Shown here one piece after another: positions 1 through 9,173 of a stretch of 54,459 bases of DNA (positions are counted from its first letter, which is position 1; each line of letters opens with the position of its first letter). The notes below the pieces were generated by a model. The model did no database searches. It saw only the letters and a program-made list of their open reading frames with translations, and was not told the DNA's origin. The position numbers and the translations under genes are program-made. Source of the DNA: DATHYZ01 sp035458865 (GTDB taxonomy: Bacteria; Chloroflexota; Limnocylindria; Limnocylindrales; CSP1-4); the NCBI GenBank assembly GCA_035458865.1, contig DATHYZ010000020.1, positions 1-54,459 on the forward strand, written 5' to 3'.

Positions 1-774
1 GAGGCGGTTCGCCCACGGATGGCCCGGGCCGTCCACCGGCAGCACCATCACCCACTTGCCCGACAGGGTCGAGGTCAGCCAGCGGGCGGAGCTCGAGCTC
101 GTCCCGCGCGCGACGAACTGCCGCCCCACGGCCTGGATCGACTGCAGCGTCCCCGGCCTGGGGCTCGGGCCCCATGCCGCCGAACCGTGGGGATGGAGCG
201 GGTCGAGGATGAAGGCGCCGGTGACGGTGAACGCGTCCGTGCGCATGGGATCGGCGGTGGCCTGGAACCCGCTCATCACCCAGGCATGCCGGCCGCGCCA
301 GACCAGCAGCCCCACCGGCCGACCGGTCGCGGCGATCGCGCGGGCCGCCATCCGCATCGCCTCGTCGAGCGAGGAGGCGCCGGCGAGCCGGTACGGTCCA
401 TAGCCGAGGTGATTCAGCCCGGCGGTCCAGCCACGGACGGACGCCCCCTGGCGCTCCCGCCCGGTGCGGCTCGGCCCGGACAGCATGCGGGCGAGCCGCT
501 GCAGCTCGAGCTGTCGGGCTGCCGTCCGGTCGTCGCGTGGCGAGATCATGTTCGCCATCATCTGCATGCTGGCTCCGACGCACTGGACGAAGTTGGTCTG
601 GGCCACGTAGTCGCCGCTTCGAGCCACGTCGAGCGTGTAGCGATCGGCCGCGAGCGCGTCGGCCGGCGCCAGGATCGCACCGGCGCCGAGGATGAGGGCG
701 AGCACGGCAGCGACGACCGCGAGCCGGGACGGAGCGCCGGCGACGGGACGGCTGGGGACGGGTCGGTCGATCAT
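1..774 (-). CDS. Secreted C39-like (papain-fold) protein, C-terminus beyond window
   Basis: 258 codons are visible; the reading frame is still open at the left edge, so the C-terminus is missing. The start is ATG at 774. A signal peptide or membrane anchor is clear: an arginine-containing N-region, then an Ala/Leu/Val-rich stretch at residues 19-36 and a possible cleavage site near ALA-A (about 41-43). The mature part begins with an NFVQCVGASMQMM segment (Cys65), later RHAWVMSGF (His163) and FILDPLHP (Asp191). This Cys...His...Asp order is that of C39/papain-fold peptidase-like domains, so a secreted protease or an inactive relative is likely. It is the last gene read leftward in this stretch and has its own promoter-like sequence at 795-823. 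The family call is from motif order only; the substrate is unknown. Confidence 0.7.
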   Translation of the reverse strand, partial: MIDRPVPSRPVAGAPSRLAVVAAVLALILGAGAILAPADALAADRYTLDVARSGDYVAQTNFVQCVGASMQMMANMISPRDDRTAARQLELQRLARMLSGPSRTGRERQGASVRGWTAGLNHLGYGPYRLAGASSLDEAMRMAARAIAATGRPVGLLVWRGRHAWVMSGFQATADPMRTDAFTVTGAFILDPLHPHGSAAWGPSPRPGTLQSIQAVGRQFVARGTSSSSARWLTSTLSGKWVMVLPVDGPGHPWANRL

Positions 775-787
775 CGGTCGGGCCTGA

Positions 788-810
788 GGGGCCGAGTCTG
801 TCTCAGCCCC
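788..810. repeat. Inverted repeat over the -10 region of the C39-like gene
   Basis: The arms GGGGCCGAG (788-796) and CTCAGCCCC (802-810) pair at 8 of 9 positions around a 5-base loop. The repeat overlaps the proposed -10 box of the leftward gene and also lies about 60 bases beyond the LON gene stop. It could be an operator or a weak terminator; there is no T-tract. Confidence 0.4.
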
Positions 811-823
811 ATTGCACCGTCAA
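795..823 (-). promoter_or_regulatory. Sigma-70-like promoter for the C39-like gene
   Basis: Read on the minus strand: -35 TTGACG (818-823), 17-base spacer, -10 CAGACT (795-800). The same -35 hexamer and spacing occur at the rrf2 and sufU promoters. The predicted transcript start is a little over ten bases before the ATG. Confidence 0.5.
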
Positions 824-868
824 CCGTCGACGGGGCCGTCGGTGCCCCCCGACCGCCTGCGGTCATCC

Positions 869-1633
869 TCAGTTCCTCGCCCCGGTCCCGACGACGGGAT
901 CGGGGCGGACGACGCGGAGGCCGTTGTCGAGGTAGATGGTCTCGCGGGCGAGCAGGTCGGCGAGCGCCTCGAGTCGGGCGACCGCGGTCGGGGCCTCGAG
1001 GAGGGCCTGGCGGTGGACCGGGTCGACCTCGACGATCCCGGCGAGGAGGTGCGAGAGCAGGAGCGGGTCGGCCGGCATCGCCAGGCCGGACCGATCGGCG
1101 ACCTCGCCCGGGCGTCGGTCTGCATCGGACCCGAGCGCGTCAGGCTCGGACCGTTCGACGAGTCCCTGCCGGCGGGCGGATGGCGCGGCACCGGCCGGAT
1201 CGGCCTCGTCGAGCAGCTCGCGAACGGCATCGACGTAGCGGACGAAGCGACGGGTCACCAGGCGGACGAGCGAGGTCGCCCGCTCCTGGTCGCCGATCAC
1301 CTCGTCGAGCGGCTCGACCGTGGCGGTGAGATACGGCTCGCTGACCGTGTCCACGGTCCGGATCCGGAAGCGCCCCGTCCCGACGGTGACGATGTCGTAG
1401 CGTCCATCCGCGTAGCGGTCGGCCTCGCGGATCTCGGCCAGCGTCCCGACGGCGGCCACCGCCAGGTCGGCGACCCCGACGTCGCGACCATCGCGGATCC
1501 AGACGACCCCGAACGGCCGGTCCTCGGCCAGGCACCGGCGGATCATCAGCCGGTAGCGCGGCTCGAAGATGTGGAGCGGCAGCGCGACGCCCGGGCAGAG
1601 GACCGCGTGGAGGGGGAAGAGCGGGATCTCCAT
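869..1633 (-). CDS. LON substrate-binding domain protein
   Basis: 254 residues from ATG 1633. The N-terminus MEIPLFPLHAVLCPGVALPL, followed by HIFEPRYR, is the hallmark of the Lon N-terminal (LON/PUA-like) domain. Further family features are the GTGRFRI strand and the helical second half. No AAA or protease domain follows, so this is a stand-alone LON-domain protein, a common bacterial family thought to bind misfolded or specific protein substrates; its precise role is not known. Longer in-frame extension upstream of 1633 is possible but lacks family similarity, and the PLFPL motif normally lies at the extreme N-terminus, which supports this start. It is read in the same direction as the IscA-like gene, 139 bases away. 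Confidence 0.88.
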   Translation of the reverse strand: MEIPLFPLHAVLCPGVALPLHIFEPRYRLMIRRCLAEDRPFGVVWIRDGRDVGVADLAVAAVGTLAEIREADRYADGRYDIVTVGTGRFRIRTVDTVSEPYLTATVEPLDEVIGDQERATSLVRLVTRRFVRYVDAVRELLDEADPAGAAPSARRQGLVERSEPDALGSDADRRPGEVADRSGLAMPADPLLLSHLLAGIVEVDPVHRQALLEAPTAVARLEALADLLARETIYLDNGLRVVRPDPVVGTGARN

Positions 1634-1772
1634 CGGCGCTAGTACGTTCGAGGCGGGACGCGGGATGTGCCGACCGGGACCGGGCGGGGTCCCGAAGACG
1701 GTCGTGCCGCCGGCTGCGCCGACGGCACGGTCATCGCGACGGGGCCGGCGCGTGCCGGCGAGTCCCGGCGCC

Positions 1773-2153
1773 CTAGTGCGCGCAGCTCCGCGGCGAGCCC
1801 GCCTCGTCGGCGGTCCGGAAGCTGGAGCCGCAGCCGCAGGCCGCGACGGCATTCGGGTTGTTGACGGTGAAGCCGGCCCCCATGAGCGTGTCGACGTAGT
1901 CGATCTCCGAGCCGGTCAGGTACTGGATGCTGTTCTGGTCCACGTACACCCGGATGCCGTTCGCGTGGAGGACCTGGTCGTCCGCGGTCGGAGCGTCGTC
2001 GAGCATCATCCCGTAGCGGTAGCCGCTGCAGCCGCCGCTGTAGACGTAGACCCGCAGGCCGACATCGGGATTCGTCTCTTCCTTCGTCAGGTCGCGAAGC
2101 TTCGCAGCCGCGGCGTCGGTGAGGCTGACCACGGTGGTCTGCGGGTCGATCAT
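1773..2153 (-). CDS. HesB/IscA-family iron-sulfur cluster carrier
   Basis: 126 residues. The three conserved cysteines are present: Cys42 in SGGCSGYRYG, and Cys106 and Cys108 in AACGCGSSF near the C-terminus. These hold the Fe-S cluster or iron in A-type carriers, which pass clusters from the scaffold to apo-enzymes in the cytoplasm. The start ATG 2153 is preceded by a strong AGGAGG at about 8 bases, which decides against the longer upstream frame. A promoter-like pair lies at 2237-2265. The gene is about 44 kb from the suf genes in this window. ErpA, SufA and IscA cannot be separated by sequence alone, so no symbol is given. Confidence 0.95.
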   Translation of the reverse strand: MIDPQTTVVSLTDAAAAKLRDLTKEETNPDVGLRVYVYSGGCSGYRYGMMLDDAPTADDQVLHANGIRVYVDQNSIQYLTGSEIDYVDTLMGAGFTVNNPNAVAACGCGSSFRTADEAGSPRSCAH

Positions 2154-2236
2154 GCGGGCTCGTCCTCCTTCGGACGGGGGTGCAACGAGCGCCGGTATGG
2201 GGCGCGTGGACGGTCGGGGCTCGGACCGACCGGGCC

Positions 2237-2265
2237 ATCGTACGCAGCGCAACCGATTCCGACAA
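2237..2265 (-). promoter_or_regulatory. Promoter of the IscA-like gene
   Basis: Minus strand: -35 TTGTCG (2260-2265), 17-base spacer, -10 TACGAT (2237-2242). The inferred 5' leader is about 75 bases and ends in a good ribosome binding site. The palindrome seen at rrf2 and sufU is absent here. The rest of 2154-2345 holds nothing that I recognise. Confidence 0.55.
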
Positions 2266-2345
2266 GCGCCCCCCAAGGACGACGGCCCGCCGACCTGCAG
2301 GGCCGGGACGCCGTGGAGGGGTCCGGGTGGCCGCCTCCGGCCGAG

Positions 2346-3575
<1,230 letters not shown>

Positions 3576-3600
3576 CGGCTCCTCCTGGGCGGCGCAGACC

Positions 3601-4161
3601 CTAGCCGATCCCCTCGAGGGCCGAGGCGGCGAGGTCCGCGTCCGGTGACTGGACGACGTACATCGTGTCCGGGCGCAGGATCGAGATGTAGACGTAGACC
3701 GTTCCCGCCGCGAGCGAGGCGTCGTCCACCTGGACCACCGGCTTGCCGCCGACGTTGGTGTTGGTGACGGTCGGGTCCGGCAGGCCCGCGGCCCACGCGG
3801 TGACGGTCAGGCTGAGCTGTCCCTGGGTCCCGGCGAGGCGGAGCGCCACGATGCGCAGCTCCGTCGTGCCGTCGGCCGGGACCGCCTCCGCCAGCTGGGC
3901 GTCGGAGGGCAGCAGGTCGGCGTTGTTCAGGCGGGCGATCAGGTCGGCGTAGGCCGGGTCGTCCTCGACGTCGGCGGCGGAGACGCTGCGCTTGTCCATG
4001 GCGACGCCATCGACGTCGTCGGGCAGCGTGCCGGCGAGATCCGACGAGGTCGGGGGCTCGCTGGCCGGGGCCGGGGACGAGCTCGAGCCGCAGGCGGCCA
4101 CGGCCAGGACCATGACGACGAGCGCGACGAGGAGGGTCGAGAGCGAGCGGATCCGGGCCAC
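3601..4161 (-). CDS. Putative lipoprotein of unknown function
   Basis: 186 residues from GTG 4161. The N-terminus is a lipoprotein signal: MARIRS, a hydrophobic stretch, then AVAAC with Cys24 as the predicted lipidation site, followed by a Ser/Pro/Ala-rich linker. The remaining ~150 residues are a small domain with alternating strands and the ending TMYVVQSPDADLAASALEGIG; I do not recognise a family. GTG 4161 fits the signal peptide length and has GAGG about 9 bases upstream. The frame stays open far upstream, but that part overlaps the divergent gene and has no signal-like character. A TACCAT box near 4198 could be its -10. Expected location: outer face of the cytoplasmic membrane. Confidence 0.72.
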   Translation of the reverse strand: MARIRSLSTLLVALVVMVLAVAACGSSSSPAPASEPPTSSDLAGTLPDDVDGVAMDKRSVSAADVEDDPAYADLIARLNNADLLPSDAQLAEAVPADGTTELRIVALRLAGTQGQLSLTVTAWAAGLPDPTVTNTNVGGKPVVQVDDASLAAGTVYVYISILRPDTMYVVQSPDADLAASALEGIG

Positions 4162-4348
4162 GGGCTGGAACCTCGGTACGAGGGGGTGCGGCGGCGATGG
4201 TAGCCCATCCGCGTCGGGTGAACGGAGGTCCGGGCGTCGGCCGGGACCATCGGCCTCCGATGGGCGGTAATCCGCGGGCGGGTCCGTGCGTTCCGTGATC
4301 GACGGCATCATGCGCCGGCCATCGCCGGCACCCACCGGGAGCAGCAGG

Positions 4349-5740
4349 ATGGATCGAGAACGCGGACACCACGAAGGGTCGAGCTCGGACGCCACGCCGA
4401 CCGGCGGCCTCGTGCGGATCGGCTCGTCGGCACGGCTAGCGCTGCCGGCTGCGCTCGGCGCCGCCCTTCTGATCGGCGCGGTCGCCCTGGGCGCGACCGT
4501 CCTCGGATCGGCGACCGATGACAAGCCGCTGTCGCCACGCGCCGGCGACACGGCGGCGACCGGCGGCGGTGCCGTCGACGGCAGCGATCTCGGCGGCGGT
4601 GGACGCAGCTGGCCAGCGAAGCCCGCGCTGGAGGTGCCGGCCGGCGAGCCGAAGGACGACTCCGAGGCGAGCCCGAAGCCCGGGGAGCCGGACCCCGCGC
4701 CGACCAAGGAGGTCGGGGCGCTGAAGATGGAGCTCGTCCTGGGCGACAAGGGCGTCGTCGTCGAGTGGTCGGCCTGCGACCGCGACGGCCTGGACGTCTA
4801 CAAGGTCATCCGCTCGACCGACGCCTACGCGACGTGGCCGCTCGGCAAGGGCGACTCCCTGGCCGGCGCACCCCTGCCGCCGCCCACGCGGTTCGTCGAC
4901 GGCGGGGCGACGGGTGGCACGTTCGCCTACCGGGTCCTCGGCCTGGGCGAGGTGGACGGCGCCTTCCAGCTGCTCTGCTCCAGCGAAACCCTCGCCATCG
5001 AGGTTCCGAAGCCCACCCCCGAGCCGACCCCCAAGCCGACCGCCGAGCCGACCGCCAAGCCGACCGCCAAGCCGACCCCCAAGCCGACCGAGGAGCCGGC
5101 GGCGACCACCCTGGAGCTGGCCCTGGCGCTCCGCGACGGACGCGTCCTGATCGACTGGTCGGCGTATCGCGGCGACGGGTTCGCCTACTACAAGGTGGTC
5201 CGCTCCATGGACAAGGCGGTCGGCTGGCCGATGGGCGAGGACGATCGCCTGGTGACCGCGATCGGCGATCAGGAGCAGTCCCTGGCCAAGGACGTCGACG
5301 TCGCAGCAGGGGCCTCGTACTGGTACCGCGTCTTCGCGGTCGCCAAGAGCGGCGACGGCTACCGCGTCCTCGCGGCGAGCCCCGCCAAGGGGATCACGCT
5401 GCCAGCTGCCGAGCCCAAGCCGACGCCAGAGCCTGCGGTGATGGCGATCGAGGCCGAGGTGACCGGCGAGGGCGTCGTGCTCCACTGGGAGGCCTGCGGC
5501 GGAGAGGGGTTCCGCTACACGAAGGTCGTCCGCTCGATGAGCTCCGGCCCGTCGTACCTGCCCTGGAAGGAGGGCACGCAGGTCATCGGCGTGCTCGAGG
5601 ACCCGGGCGTGACGAGCTTCGTCGACCATGACGTCGCCTCGGGCCAGACCTGGTGGTACCGGGTCCAGTCGATCGGCGTCATCGATGGCGTGAAGGTGCT
5701 GCTCGGCCAGACGCCAGCCATCCAGGTGGTCATCCCCTAG
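4349..5740 (+). CDS. Membrane-anchored protein with three FN3-like repeats
   Basis: 463 residues from ATG 4349 (GGGAG upstream; an in-frame ATG at 4286 is possible). An N-terminal membrane segment (about 28-53) is followed by a low-complexity linker and three ~97-residue repeats at about 124-220, 253-352 and 364-463. Between repeats 1 and 2 lies a Lys-Pro-Thr-rich linker (221-252). Each repeat has the same order: a strand ending in V-EWSA/IDWSA/LHWEA, then YKVIRS/YYKVVRS/YTKVVRS, then a WYRV-type strand, a layout resembling fibronectin type III beta-sandwiches. Two more copies occur in the anti-sigma protein at 6460-8355. The linkers suggest an extracellular, wall-crossing stalk. No enzyme motif is seen; the ligand is unknown. 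Confidence 0.8.
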   Translation: MDRERGHHEGSSSDATPTGGLVRIGSSARLALPAALGAALLIGAVALGATVLGSATDDKPLSPRAGDTAATGGGAVDGSDLGGGGRSWPAKPALEVPAGEPKDDSEASPKPGEPDPAPTKEVGALKMELVLGDKGVVVEWSACDRDGLDVYKVIRSTDAYATWPLGKGDSLAGAPLPPPTRFVDGGATGGTFAYRVLGLGEVDGAFQLLCSSETLAIEVPKPTPEPTPKPTAEPTAKPTAKPTPKPTEEPAATTLELALALRDGRVLIDWSAYRGDGFAYYKVVRSMDKAVGWPMGEDDRLVTAIGDQEQSLAKDVDVAAGASYWYRVFAVAKSGDGYRVLAASPAKGITLPAAEPKPTPEPAVMAIEAEVTGEGVVLHWEACGGEGFRYTKVVRSMSSGPSYLPWKEGTQVIGVLEDPGVTSFVDHDVASGQTWWYRVQSIGVIDGVKVLLGQTPAIQVVIP

Positions 5741-5882
5741 GCCATGGTGCGACCGTGGGGACCTCTGTCGAGCCGACGGGCAGCGGGCGGAGCACGGTGG
5801 GACGACGACCGGTCGTCCCGCTCGGCCCGGTACCCCCGTCCGATGGACGGTCCCCGCGGTCCCGCCTAGCGTCGATCCTCCG

Positions 5883-6470
5883 ATGGTCGTCCCCTCGAGC
5901 GGCAGCCGGATGGATCCCGAGCGGGAGCGAGCCCTGGTGGCCCGCTCCCGCTCCGACGCGTCGGCCTTCGCCGAGCTCTACGACTGGTACCTCCCGCGGA
6001 TCCATGGCTTCGTCGCCCGACGGACCGGCGACCACGCCACGGCGGAGGACGTGACCGCGATGACCTTCGAGCGAGCCCTCGGGGCCGTCCGATCCGAGCG
6101 CTTCCGCAACGAGGCCTTCGGACCCTGGCTCTACCGGGTCGCCGCCAACGCCCTGGTGGACCACGTCCGGCGGAGCCGACGCACGGTCCCGCTCCTTGCC
6201 GATGCCCCAGGCGAGGAGGCGGCCCCGGGGGACGAGCGGGCGCTGGCCGCGTTCGCGGCTGCCGTGGATCGCGACGCCGTCCGCCTGGCCCTCGCCGAGC
6301 TCGCCGAAGGGCACCGCCGCGTGCTCGTGCTCCGCTTCCTCGACGATCTCGATCCCGACGAGGCGGCGGCCGTCCTCGGCTGCTCCCGGAGCACCTTCGC
6401 CGTTCGCCTCCACCGTGCGCTGCGAGCCCTCCGCGGCGCCCTCGAGAAGGGAGCCACCGATGCGGCCTGA
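5883..6470 (+). CDS. ECF RNA polymerase sigma factor
   Basis: 195 residues (186 if the in-frame ATG 5910 is used). Region 2 is visible as FAELYDWYLPRIHGFVARR, then TAEDVTAMTFERAL and PWLYRVAANALVDHVRR; region 4 as LAELAEGHRRVLVLRFLDDL with the DNA-binding helix DEAAAVLGCSRSTFAVRLHRALRALR. It would direct RNA polymerase to a small regulon. It is followed, with an 11-base overlap, by a membrane protein with FecR and repeat domains that is its likely anti-sigma partner. A TAGCGT box at 5867-5872, 10 bases before the start, suggests a very short leader. Confidence 0.93.
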   Translation: MVVPSSGSRMDPERERALVARSRSDASAFAELYDWYLPRIHGFVARRTGDHATAEDVTAMTFERALGAVRSERFRNEAFGPWLYRVAANALVDHVRRSRRTVPLLADAPGEEAAPGDERALAAFAAAVDRDAVRLALAELAEGHRRVLVLRFLDDLDPDEAAAVLGCSRSTFAVRLHRALRALRGALEKGATDAA

Positions 6471-8355
6471 CCTGCACGACGCGCTTCGCAGGCTGACCGC
6501 CCGGCTCGCCGGCCCCCGGCCGGCCGCGCCGATCGGACGCGAGCACCAGGACCGCGTGGTCCCGCTCGTCCCGCCGGGGGTCTGGACCGAGGACGACCGG
6601 CTGGCACGGCTCGCCGCCGAGCTCGAGTCGGCCGGACGGACGGCCCGCGCCGACACCGCGGCCGGACCCGATGTCGCCTTCGCCGCCGGGCTCCGGGCGC
6701 GCCTGCTCGACGAGCTCGCGGCGGATGGGGCGGTGGCCGCGGGCTCCGCAGCACCCTCCCTCACCGGATCCCGGGCCACGGTGGAGCCGATGCCGGGCAT
6801 CGGGCGACCCATCGTCTCGACGTCGTGGCGGGGCGGTCCCCTGCTGCCCTCCCGCCGGACCATCGGCGTCGGCCTGGCCGCCGTCCTCGTCGTCGGCCTG
6901 ATCGGGATCGCGACCACCCGGCCGTCGGCCGACGCACCGACCGCCTCGGTCGTGGCCGCCACGGCTGCCTACCTCGAGCGGGACGGCACGGAGGCCACCC
7001 TCGCCGAGGGCGGCGACCTCCGCGCCGGCGACGTGGTCCGGGTCGGCCCGGGCGGGACCGCGACCATCGCGATCGACCGGGGCGAGACGCGGCTGGCTGC
7101 GGGCGCCACGCTCGTCGTGCGGGCCCTGGAGCCGTCACTCGTCGATCTCGAGCAGCTCACCGGGCGGGTGTGGCACCGCGTCGCCGTGCCGGGCGGCGCG
7201 ACGTACCGGGTCACGACGGCCGCCACGGCGTGGTCGGCCCTCGGGACGGCCTTCGACCTGGCCGTGGATGCGGAGGCCATCACCGGCGTCGGCATCGAGG
7301 GGTCCGTCCGGGTCGGCGGACCGGACCTGGCGACCACCCTGGGGGCCGGGCGAACGATCCGCCTCGACCGCCGGAGCGACGGCTGGAGCACCGCCGCCGC
7401 GACGTCGGATCAGCTGCTCGATCCGTGGGTCCGCTCGAACGGGACCCGTGACCTGGCCCTGGGCTTCGACATCGGCATCCTGACCGCCCTCGAGCCGAGC
7501 CCGTCCACGAGGCCCGAGCCGACCGTCGCGACCGAGCCGACGCCGACCGAGCCGGCCCCGACCTCGCCGGCGCCGGAGCCATCGAACGCCAGCGCGTCGC
7601 CGTCGCCCGCCCCGGCCGCGAAGCCCAGCCCCGTCGTGACCCCGAAGCCGAGCCCGACCCCGACCCTGAAGCCGAGCCCGAGCCCGACCCTGAAGCCGAC
7701 GCCCGAGCCGACGCCCACGCCCGACCGGACCCTCGGCGAGCTGGCCCTTGCCTTGACCGCCTGCCCGGGCGGCACCGTCCTCGACTGGTCGGCGTTCGGC
7801 GGCGAGGGCTTCCACCACTACGCGGTGGTCCGCGGCAGCTCGAGCTTCGTGGCGCCCGAGGCGTACCCGCCGCCGGCGCCGCTGGTCACCGTCGACGGGA
7901 CGTTCACCAAGGACCGCACGGTCACCGAGGCGGTGGACAGCGGGGTCGCGCCCGGCGCCACGGCCTGGTACCGGGCACTGGCGTTCTCGATCGACGATCG
8001 CGTCATCGCCGCCAGCCCCGCACAGAGCGCGACGGCGAAGCCGACCAAGTCGCTCGGCCCGCTCACCGCCGCGGCCCCCGGCGCCGGATCCGTCGAGCTC
8101 GGCTGGGTGCCCTTCGGCGGGTCGGCCGGCTGCTTCAGCTACTACAAGGTCGTGTGGTCGACCAGCACGGCAACACCGGACTACCTGGGCAGCCACGACG
8201 GCGCGCTGCCGCTCGCCGAGCAGGGCGCCGCCGGTGTCGCGCTCGACGGCCTCGCGAGCGGCGGCACCTGGTTCCGGGTCCAGGCCATCCGCGCCACGAC
8301 GCTCGGCAAGGTCGTGGTCGCCCAGACCGAGGTCGCCTTCGTCGAGGTCCCCTGA
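6460..8355 (+). CDS. FecR-domain anti-sigma-like membrane protein with two FN3-like repeats
   Basis: 631 residues. ATG 6460 overlaps the sigma factor stop by 11 bases and has AAGGGAG before it. Order: a cytoplasmic N-terminal region (1-135), one membrane segment (about 136-152), a FecR-type beta domain (about 168-304: GDVVRVGPGGTATIAI, LTGRVWHRVAVPGGATYRV, TAWSALGTAFDL), a Pro/Thr/Ser/Lys linker (about 346-425), then two FN3-like repeats (426-525 and 533-631) with the LDWSAFGGEGFHHYAVVRG and FSYYKVVWS signatures. The repeats match those of the protein at 4349-5740. Known FecR proteins sense an outer signal and hold or release their sigma factor, so this is the probable regulator of the sigma factor just upstream. 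Confidence 0.85.
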   Translation: MRPDLHDALRRLTARLAGPRPAAPIGREHQDRVVPLVPPGVWTEDDRLARLAAELESAGRTARADTAAGPDVAFAAGLRARLLDELAADGAVAAGSAAPSLTGSRATVEPMPGIGRPIVSTSWRGGPLLPSRRTIGVGLAAVLVVGLIGIATTRPSADAPTASVVAATAAYLERDGTEATLAEGGDLRAGDVVRVGPGGTATIAIDRGETRLAAGATLVVRALEPSLVDLEQLTGRVWHRVAVPGGATYRVTTAATAWSALGTAFDLAVDAEAITGVGIEGSVRVGGPDLATTLGAGRTIRLDRRSDGWSTAAATSDQLLDPWVRSNGTRDLALGFDIGILTALEPSPSTRPEPTVATEPTPTEPAPTSPAPEPSNASASPSPAPAAKPSPVVTPKPSPTPTLKPSPSPTLKPTPEPTPTPDRTLGELALALTACPGGTVLDWSAFGGEGFHHYAVVRGSSSFVAPEAYPPPAPLVTVDGTFTKDRTVTEAVDSGVAPGATAWYRALAFSIDDRVIAASPAQSATAKPTKSLGPLTAAAPGAGSVELGWVPFGGSAGCFSYYKVVWSTSTATPDYLGSHDGALPLAEQGAAGVALDGLASGGTWFRVQAIRATTLGKVVVAQTEVAFVEVP

Positions 8356-8403
8356 CCGGCCGCCCGGCCCGGGCGGGCCCGGGCGGGCTCGGCGGCTGCC
8401 GGG

Positions 8404-9150
8404 TCAGCCGGCGAAGGGCACCAGCTGCAGGCCGATCAGCTCGAACGCGCGCCGCTCGATCGGCTCGTCGGCGTCCCCGGCCTGCTCCAGGACGAACGAG
8501 GCGAACCGCTCCGCGAACTCCTCGTCGCCGGGGCGCAGCGCGGCCGCCACGAGCAGGTGCCGGTCGGGCAGCCCCACGAGCACGCGGCCGTCGCCGCCGA
8601 GCTCGGTGGCCAGGAAGGCGGTCGTCTCCGGGAGGATGATCCGGCTGGCGTCCCAGCCCTCGCCGGTCTGCGACGACAGGAGGCGATGGTCGGCGGATCG
8701 CTCGTCGGACCACGGGGCGCCGGCCGCCCAGCTGGCCAGGTTGGCGACGGCCGCGTCCTGGAGATCCTCGATCGCCACCCCCCACGAGAGCAGGTGGTCG
8801 GCGTTGACGAGGATGTCGAACCCTTCGGAGGCCAGGGCGTAGAGGACGGCCAGCCCGCCCGGCCCCTCGTCGACGAGGGGCTGCGCGTGCGTCTTGAGAC
8901 CCTCGGCTGCCATCGCCGCGGTGTCCAGCCCCACGATCGAGGTGCCCCCGGTGCCGGCCGGGCGCAGGAGCGGGAAGACCCGCCCGCGGGCGGCCTCCCA
9001 GTCGTGCTCGGGGGCATCGGCCAGGGACGCGGCGGCCGAGGGACCGGGACGGTGACCGCTCACCGGGGCGTCGGGGTCGATCGGGGTCAGCCGTTCGTCG
9101 ATCGGGGTCAGCGGTCCGGGGGCGGATCCGCGCTGCGGCTCGTCGTCCAC
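8404..9150 (-). CDS. Conserved hypothetical protein, DUF1444-like
   Basis: 248 residues from GTG 9150 (GGAGGG upstream). The first ~45 residues are disordered and rich in Pro, Ser and Asp. The rest contains DILVNADHLLSWGV, ILPETTAFLATELGGDGRVLVGLPDRHLLVAAALRPGDEEFAERFASFV, a pattern resembling DUF1444 (YtpQ-type) proteins. No membrane segments or catalytic motifs were recognised. It starts 23 bases after the enoyl-CoA hydratase stop and is the last gene of a four-gene minus operon. Its 3' end faces the anti-sigma gene across a 48-base stretch of C/G-only repeats that may act as a two-way terminator. The family assignment is tentative. Confidence 0.7.
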   Translation of the reverse strand: MDDEPQRGSAPGPLTPIDERLTPIDPDAPVSGHRPGPSAAASLADAPEHDWEAARGRVFPLLRPAGTGGTSIVGLDTAAMAAEGLKTHAQPLVDEGPGGLAVLYALASEGFDILVNADHLLSWGVAIEDLQDAAVANLASWAAGAPWSDERSADHRLLSSQTGEGWDASRIILPETTAFLATELGGDGRVLVGLPDRHLLVAAALRPGDEEFAERFASFVLEQAGDADEPIERRAFELIGLQLVPFAG

Positions 9151-9173
9151 GTCGCCCTCCCGTCCCGGGCCGC

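Noticed and set aside
8356..8403. C/G-only repeats between the anti-sigma and DUF1444-like genes as a definite terminator
   Set aside because: Several overlapping CCCGGG/GCCCGG pairings are possible, but no single stable stem or T-tract stands out, so it is only mentioned in the neighbouring entry.
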